The position numbers and the translations under genes were made by a program. Shown here piece by piece: positions 40,490 through 41,234 of a stretch of 41,234 bases of DNA (its first letter is position 1; every line of letters begins with the position of its first letter). The notes under the pieces were generated by a model. The model was not told where the DNA came from and searched no databases. It was given only the letters and a program-made list of their open reading frames with translations. The DNA lies in contig JAFZUS010000002.1 in the NCBI GenBank assembly GCA_017618275.1, positions 1 to 41,234 of the forward strand, given 5' to 3'. This DNA is from Prevotella sp. (GTDB lineage Bacteria; Bacteroidota; Bacteroidia; Bacteroidales; Bacteroidaceae).

Positions 40490-41234
40490 GTTCCTGATAT
40501 ACGACCTGAAGGTGGCCGTGCTGATAGCGGTATTCTATATGTTTTACCGCCTGTTACTGGCCAAGGAGACGTTCCACCGCGTGAACCGCATCGTGCTGTT
40601 GCTGACCGCTCTGGCCTCGTTTGTCCTGCCGCTCTGCGTCATCACGACGCACAAGACGGTGGTGATGCCGATGCCCGTGATCGACGTGGAACTGGGTGCC
40701 GCCGTCATCGAAGAAGAAGTGTCAAACGTGCCCTTCTGGCAGATAGCGCTCCCTATATTATTTATAATAGGTATGGCAGTCACACTTGCCAATACCCTCT
40801 GGTCGGTATGCAAGATACTCACCCTGATACGACACAGCGAACAGCATCCGCAGGCTGACGGCACAACAATCTGTGTGACCGGTAACGCAGAACAGGCTCC
40901 CTTCAGTTGGATGCACTATATCGTGATGAACCGCAGCGACTACGACATCTGTGATGCTGCGATCCTCGCTCATGAACGGGGACATATACGCCTGCGCCAC
41001 TCGTGGGATGTGCTCCTCGTCGATATCCTCACCGCCTTCCAATGGTTCAATCCCGCCATCTGGATGCTCCGCAGCGACCTGCGGGCCATCCACGAATACG
41101 AGGCCGACGGTGCAGTACTCTCACAAGGGATCAATGCGCGTCAATATCAATACCTGTTAATCACAAAAGCCGGTGGCATCGGCGGGTACTCCCTTGCCAA
41201 CGGAATCACTCACAGTGCCCTCAAAAACCGAATC
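40482..41234 (+). CDS. BlaR1-type M56 family metallopeptidase (3' partial)
   Basis: The frame opens at ATG 40482 inside the blaI gene and stays open for 251 codons to the window end. Two hydrophobic segments (LKVAVLIAVFYMFYRLLL and IVLLLTALASFVLPLCVI) come first, then a third (IALPILFIIGMAVTLANTLW). The cytoplasmic zinc peptidase motif HERGH is in LAHERGHIRLRHSWD and the third ligand is probably Glu in EYEADGAVL. This matches the M56 family that signals to BlaI. The sensor domain lies past the window, so the ligand cannot be judged. Confidence 0.92.
   Translation, partial: MLEFLIYDLKVAVLIAVFYMFYRLLLAKETFHRVNRIVLLLTALASFVLPLCVITTHKTVVMPMPVIDVELGAAVIEEEVSNVPFWQIALPILFIIGMAVTLANTLWSVCKILTLIRHSEQHPQADGTTICVTGNAEQAPFSWMHYIVMNRSDYDICDAAILAHERGHIRLRHSWDVLLVDILTAFQWFNPAIWMLRSDLRAIHEYEADGAVLSQGINARQYQYLLITKAGGIGGYSLANGITHSALKNRI

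Overview
The window is a chromosomal segment of a Bacteroidales bacterium, most like Prevotella or a close relative. The grounds are the rplK-rplA-rplJ-rplL-rpoB-rpoC order followed by a DUF3467 gene, promoters of the Bacteroidetes type (TTTG or TTG, about 20 nt, then TAnnTTTG) in front of many genes, almost no Shine-Dalgarno sequences, and families typical of the group: DUF4421, DUF4248, smalltalk protein, membrane-bound AraC regulators, and secreted proteins with a short GIYI..GKKVVIK tail.

Layout. (1) 1-14591 is the plus-strand ribosomal and RNA polymerase block: rplK (5' partial), rplA, rplJ, rplL, an attenuator hairpin, rpoB, rpoC, DUF3467, a strong terminator, then a new promoter and rpsL, rpsG, fusA, rpsJ. 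The rest of the S10 operon does not follow: rpsJ ends at a terminator. Short-period repeats fill several spacers, including an 11-unit CCTAGG array with a 10-bp period between fusA and rpsJ. (2) 14669-20180 is a minus-strand operon of three envelope genes: a DUF4421 protein, a patatin-barrel (type Vd) protein and a membrane-anchored PP2C/SpoIIE phosphatase. (3) 20181-25232 is an accessory patch: a secreted alpha/beta hydrolase, REP-like hairpins, a 5'-truncated Crp-type regulator, a HEPN/MNT gene pair, and a secreted protein behind a structured leader with a (CT)10 tract. The hydrolase and the secreted protein end in a nearly identical 122-nt cassette (C-terminal tail, stop, terminator). (4) 25233-29760 holds an unknown 426-aa protein and the VirE / DUF4248 / HU-like / smalltalk / amidase locus. 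(5) 29841-30301 (minus) is a cluster of very small, mostly membrane-spanning proteins. (6) 30552-36551 is the most striking region. Two AraC-type regulators (one is little more than a DNA-binding domain, one has 7 TM segments) lie before a lipoprotein with a beta-pore-forming-toxin-like segment, a small outer-membrane barrel and a C11 (clostripain-type) protease lipoprotein. The same palindrome with the same 8-nt spacer lies exactly 34 nt upstream of the -7 box of both the regulator operon and the toxin-like operon. (7) 36689-39983 is a four-gene operon: an LD-carboxypeptidase-like protein lacking two of its three catalytic residues, two secreted proteins and a short GH3-like adenylating-fold protein. 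(8) 40127 to the end is a blaI-blaR1-type pair with two operator dyads, one overlapping the -33 element.

The best candidate for an undescribed system is region 6. The sequence suggests a two-regulator circuit controlling a secreted pore-forming protein together with a protease that might process it, by analogy with fragipain and fragilysin. That link is inference; the shared operator with identical geometry is seen directly. No tRNA, rRNA, CRISPR array or transposase gene was seen.
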